The notes under the pieces were generated by a model that was not told the DNA's origin, ran no database searches, and saw only the letters and a list, made by a program, of their open reading frames with translations. A stretch of 64,000 nucleotides of DNA from BOG-932 sp965276835 (GTDB lineage Bacteria; Pseudomonadota; Alphaproteobacteria; BOG-932; Roseiterribacteraceae): positions 1,860,001 to 1,924,000 of the forward strand of contig OZ255631.1 in the NCBI GenBank assembly GCA_965276835.1. The letters are read 5' to 3'. How positions within the stretch are numbered: the first letter of the stretch is position 1; every line of letters starts with the position of its first letter. This document shows positions 61,316 to 64,000 of this stretch, piece by piece. The translations under genes were made by a program, and so were the position numbers.

Positions 61316-62308
61316 ATGACCGACACACCACTGCTGTGCCTGACGATGGGCGAGCCTGCCGGTATCGGCGGGGAAATCGCGCTAAAGGCGTGGGGCGCGC
61401 AGCGGGCGCAAGCTGTCGCCCCGTTTTTCATCGTCGACCGGCCGGAGCGGCTGCGGGCGCTGGCGGCACGGATCGGTGTCGATATCCCTATCCAGGCAAT
61501 TACCTCCCCGCGTGAGGCACGTTTCGCCGAAGCACTGCCGGTATTGCCGCTGGAGGCGGCTGTCGAAAGCGAGCCCGGACAGCTCGATACGGCGAATGCC
61601 GCGGCGGTGATCGAAAGCATCACCCGCGGTCATGGGCTGGTAAAGGCCGGCGAAGCGGCTGCGCTCGTCACCAATCCAATCCAGAAAAGCACGCTTTATG
61701 CTGCCGGGTTTTCTTATCCCGGTCATACCGAGTTCCTGGCGGCCCTGGCCCACAGCAAGACGCCGCCGGTCATGATGCTGGCTGTCCCGGGACTGCGGGT
61801 TGTGCCGGTGACGGTTCACGAATCCCTGAAAAGCGCGCTGGCCACGCTGACCGTCGAAGCCATCGTCGTTAAGGCCAGGATCGCGGCGCAAGAATTACGA
61901 TCGCGCTTCGGCATCGCCCAGCCACGCCTCGCCGTTGCCGGCGTCAACCCGCATGCCGGTGAGGCTGGAACCATCGGTCGCGAGGAAATCGACATCGTGA
62001 TCCCGGCTATCGAAATCCTGCGGGCGGAAGGCTGGCAGGTTTCGGGCCCGCTGTCGCCGGACGCGATGTTCCATCCGAAGGCGCGCGCCGGATACGACGT
62101 CGCGATCTGCCACTATCACGACCAGGCGCTGATCCCGTTGAAAACCATCGACTACGACCACGGCGTCAACGTGACCCTGGGGCTCGACTTCATCCGGACA
62201 TCGCCCGACCACGGCACCGCGCTGGACATCGCGGGAACGGGGACTGCCAGTCCGGAAAGCCTGATCGCCGCGCTTAATCTCGCCGCCTGGCTGGCAAAAG
62301 GTGGCTGA
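61316..62308 (+). CDS. pdxA: 4-hydroxythreonine-4-phosphate dehydrogenase
   Basis: 330 aa. Pyridoxal 5'-phosphate synthesis. Seen: LCLTMGEPAGIGGEIALKAW, LVTNPIQKSTLYAAGFSYPGHTEFLA, VAGVNPHAGEAGTIGREE, the metal His in AICHYHDQALIPLKTI, and TSPDHGTALDIAGTG. Full length. Overlaps rsmA by 8 nt. Confidence 0.97.
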   Translation: MTDTPLLCLTMGEPAGIGGEIALKAWGAQRAQAVAPFFIVDRPERLRALAARIGVDIPIQAITSPREARFAEALPVLPLEAAVESEPGQLDTANAAAVIESITRGHGLVKAGEAAALVTNPIQKSTLYAAGFSYPGHTEFLAALAHSKTPPVMMLAVPGLRVVPVTVHESLKSALATLTVEAIVVKARIAAQELRSRFGIAQPRLAVAGVNPHAGEAGTIGREEIDIVIPAIEILRAEGWQVSGPLSPDAMFHPKARAGYDVAICHYHDQALIPLKTIDYDHGVNVTLGLDFIRTSPDHGTALDIAGTGTASPESLIAALNLAAWLAKGG

Positions 62309-63143
62309 ACATATCGACGGCCTGCCGCCACTCCGTGAGGTCATAAAGGCCTGGAATCTCGGGGCCGATAAAAGGCTGGGGCAACATTTCCTCCTGGATC
62401 TCAACCTGACGGCGAAGATTGTCCGCGCCGCCGGCGATCTGACCGGTGCGACGGCCATCGAAATCGGCCCGGGACCGGGTGGATTGACCCGGGCATTGCT
62501 GAACAGCAACGCCGGAAAGGTCATTGCGATCGAGCGTGATCCGCGCTGTGTGGCGGCGTTGCAAAGCGTGGTCGAGGCGTCCGAGGGCAGGCTGACCCTG
62601 ATCCATGGCGATGCACTGGCGATCGATCCCACCACCCTGTGCCCTGCCCCGCGCACCATCATCGCCAACCTGCCTTACAACGTGGCAACGCCCTTGCTGA
62701 TCGGCTGGCTGAAACAGGCCTCGGCATTCACCAGCATGACCTTGATGTTCCAGCGCGAGGTCGCCCTTCGGCTCGTTGCCGCTCCCCGCACCGGTGCTTA
62801 TGGCCGTCTGTCCATCATGACGCAGTGGCTGACCGAACCCTCGCTGGTCTTCGACCTACCCGCCGCCGCGTTTACGCCGCCGCCGAAGGTTGTGTCCTCG
62901 ATCGTCCAGTTGACGCCCCGCAAGATGGGACCGGACGAACCCAGTTTCGCCGCGATGGAGCAAGTGGTCGCGGCATGTTTCGCGCAGCGCCGCAAAATGT
63001 TGCGCGCCGGACTTCGCAGTTTCGTGCCAGACCCGGTGCCATGGCTTGAATCCGCCGGAATCGATCCCACCGCACGGGCCGAAGAGCTTGATATCGATGC
63101 CTTTCGGCGCCTTGCCGTGGTATGGGAAAACCTGTCCCGCTAA
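62301..63143 (+). CDS. rsmA: 16S rRNA (adenine1518-N6/adenine1519-N6)-dimethyltransferase
   Basis: 280 aa, also called KsgA. SAM-dependent dimethylation of two adjacent adenosines near the 3' end of 16S rRNA. Seen: DKRLGQHFLLDLNLTAKIV, SAM loop AIEIGPGPGGLTRALL, VIAIERDP, and catalytic NLPY in TIIANLPYNVATPLLIGWL; C-terminal helical domain with ACFAQRRKMLRAGLRSF. The start is a GTG at 62301 inside the end of pdxA. Confidence 0.96.
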   Translation: MAEHIDGLPPLREVIKAWNLGADKRLGQHFLLDLNLTAKIVRAAGDLTGATAIEIGPGPGGLTRALLNSNAGKVIAIERDPRCVAALQSVVEASEGRLTLIHGDALAIDPTTLCPAPRTIIANLPYNVATPLLIGWLKQASAFTSMTLMFQREVALRLVAAPRTGAYGRLSIMTQWLTEPSLVFDLPAAAFTPPPKVVSSIVQLTPRKMGPDEPSFAAMEQVVAACFAQRRKMLRAGLRSFVPDPVPWLESAGIDPTARAEELDIDAFRRLAVVWENLSR

Positions 63144-63177
63144 GAGGACCTGGCCCACTAAGAAAGACCCGGGGAAG

Positions 63178-64000
63178 TTGACAGTATCGGACGACCTGCT
63201 CGCTGCATTGATGCGCGAGCCATTGATCTCGCTTCGCGCTGAACGGAAATCGGCAAGGCAGGCCGCGCTGCTTGCAGAAGCGCGAGCGGCTGACCACGAG
63301 GATCCCGATCTTTATTGGGCCTGGATCGCCGAACGATTCCGCTGGTCTCGGCAATGGGATCGTGTGCGCGACGGTGGTTTCGGCGACCTTCGCTACTTCC
63401 CGGGCGGCACGATCAATGTCGCCGACAATTGCGTCGACCGCCATGCCGAGAACCCCGCCACCGCGAACCGCCTCGCGGTCATCTGGGAGGGGGAGGACGG
63501 CAATGTTCGCCAGCTGACCTACAACCAACTGCGCGACGCGGTCGCCAGACTGGCAAACGGGTTCAAGGCGCTGGGCATCGGCAAGGGCGATGTCGTGGCG
63601 ATCTATCTGCCGAACCTGCCCGAAGCCTTCGTCGCCATTCACGCCTGCAATCGCATTGGCGCCGTTTATACGGTGCTGTTTGCCGGATTTTCTTCAGACG
63701 CCGTGGCGCTGCGCCTCAACACCGCCCACGCCAAGCTGGTCGTCACCGCCGACGGCAGTTATCGGCGCGGACGGGTGGTTCCGCTGCTGGACAATCTGCG
63801 CCGCGCCCGCGCCGATGCGCCGGACGTTCGGCATGTCGTCGTGGTCGACCGTACCGGCGCGCACCCCGCCCTTGGGCACGGTGAGATTGGCTATGATGCG
63901 CTGACTGCGGATCAATCGTCCAACTGCCCTTGCCTGCCGCTGGAGGCTAACGAGCCGTCCTTCCTGATTTTCACCAGCGGCACCGAAGCCAGACCCAAGG
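63178..64000 (+). CDS. Acetyl-CoA synthetase-like AMP-forming ligase, 5' part
   Basis: Open from TTG 63178 (no ATG in frame near the conserved start; GGGGA precedes it) to the window end, 274 codons. Acetyl-CoA-synthetase N-terminal domain in LYWAWIAERFRWSRQWDRV and NVADNCVDRHAE, then GDVVAIYLPNLPEAFVAIHACNRIGAVYTVLFAGFS, typical of ACS/propionyl-CoA synthetases. The nucleotide loop reads LIFTSGTEARPK, where standard ACS have YTSGTTGKPKG. The N-terminal identity argues for ACS-like; the loop resembles other acyl-CoA ligases. The C-terminus lies outside. Confidence 0.8.
   Translation, partial: MTVSDDLLAALMREPLISLRAERKSARQAALLAEARAADHEDPDLYWAWIAERFRWSRQWDRVRDGGFGDLRYFPGGTINVADNCVDRHAENPATANRLAVIWEGEDGNVRQLTYNQLRDAVARLANGFKALGIGKGDVVAIYLPNLPEAFVAIHACNRIGAVYTVLFAGFSSDAVALRLNTAHAKLVVTADGSYRRGRVVPLLDNLRRARADAPDVRHVVVVDRTGAHPALGHGEIGYDALTADQSSNCPCLPLEANEPSFLIFTSGTEARPK

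Overview
The window is GC-rich, densely coded chromosomal DNA from an alphaproteobacterium, most likely of the Rhodospirillales type. The evidence is the adjacent divK-pleD pair, an EipB (DUF1849) envelope protein, an HdaA-type replication regulator, a tiny aa3-oxidase subunit IV, gatCAB beside a bacterial-type AspRS, and a GTTC-N7-GTTC LexA box. No rRNA, CRISPR array, integrase or transposase was seen. Most long frames opposite these genes are antisense shadows of GC-rich coding DNA.

Layout. 1-6.1 kb: a tripartite RND efflux operon (outer-membrane factor, adaptor, pump; the pump runs off the left edge) with a divergent TetR repressor and a palindromic operator. 6.1-14.9 kb: accessory region with a small secreted protein, a PAS_5 sensor gene and a decayed head-to-head paralogue, an NCS2-type permease with an extra C-terminal domain, a 1.2-kb insert flanked by a 47-bp repeat of the 5' half of tRNA-Ser(GCU), a cytochrome P450, a Gloeo/Verruco-repeat protein and a bestrophin-like membrane protein. 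15.0-29.7 kb: core block gatCBA, ruvX, a Tat-type dienelactone hydrolase, pyrB with a metal-ligand-less pyrC, an HCCA isomerase-like gene, plsY, dprA, topA (apparent ATT start), rnr (start codon inside a large palindrome) and rpmG. 29.9-34.2 kb: a second RND efflux pair without its own outer-membrane factor. 34.2-39.1 kb: pleD/divK signalling, eipB, arsC-like, pirin and wrbA. 39.3-51.8 kb: aspS, rnd, ppx-ppk, sixA, hdaA, an AI-2E-family permease, DUF2066, purMN, the cytochrome oxidase subunit and ndk. 51.9-64 kb: asd with an upstream Thr/Lys leader peptide and attenuator, an MBL-fold hydrolase, a DUF455 protein, holC, pepA, lptFG, surA, pdxA, rsmA and the start of an acetyl-CoA-synthetase-like gene.

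The genes mostly form compact operons with 1-13-nt gaps or overlaps. They cover Gln-tRNA/Asn-tRNA amidation, pyrimidine and purine synthesis, polyphosphate turnover, DnaA control, LPS transport and outer-membrane protein folding. The most interesting non-coding signals are: (i) a 25-codon leader peptide (7 Thr and 3 Lys within 10 codons) followed by an intrinsic terminator and a competing antiterminator upstream of asd; (ii) a 128-bp imperfect palindrome covering the rnr start; (iii) an apparently orphan LexA-box promoter between wrbA and aspS; (iv) the tRNA-Ser-bounded insert with its own leftward terminator.
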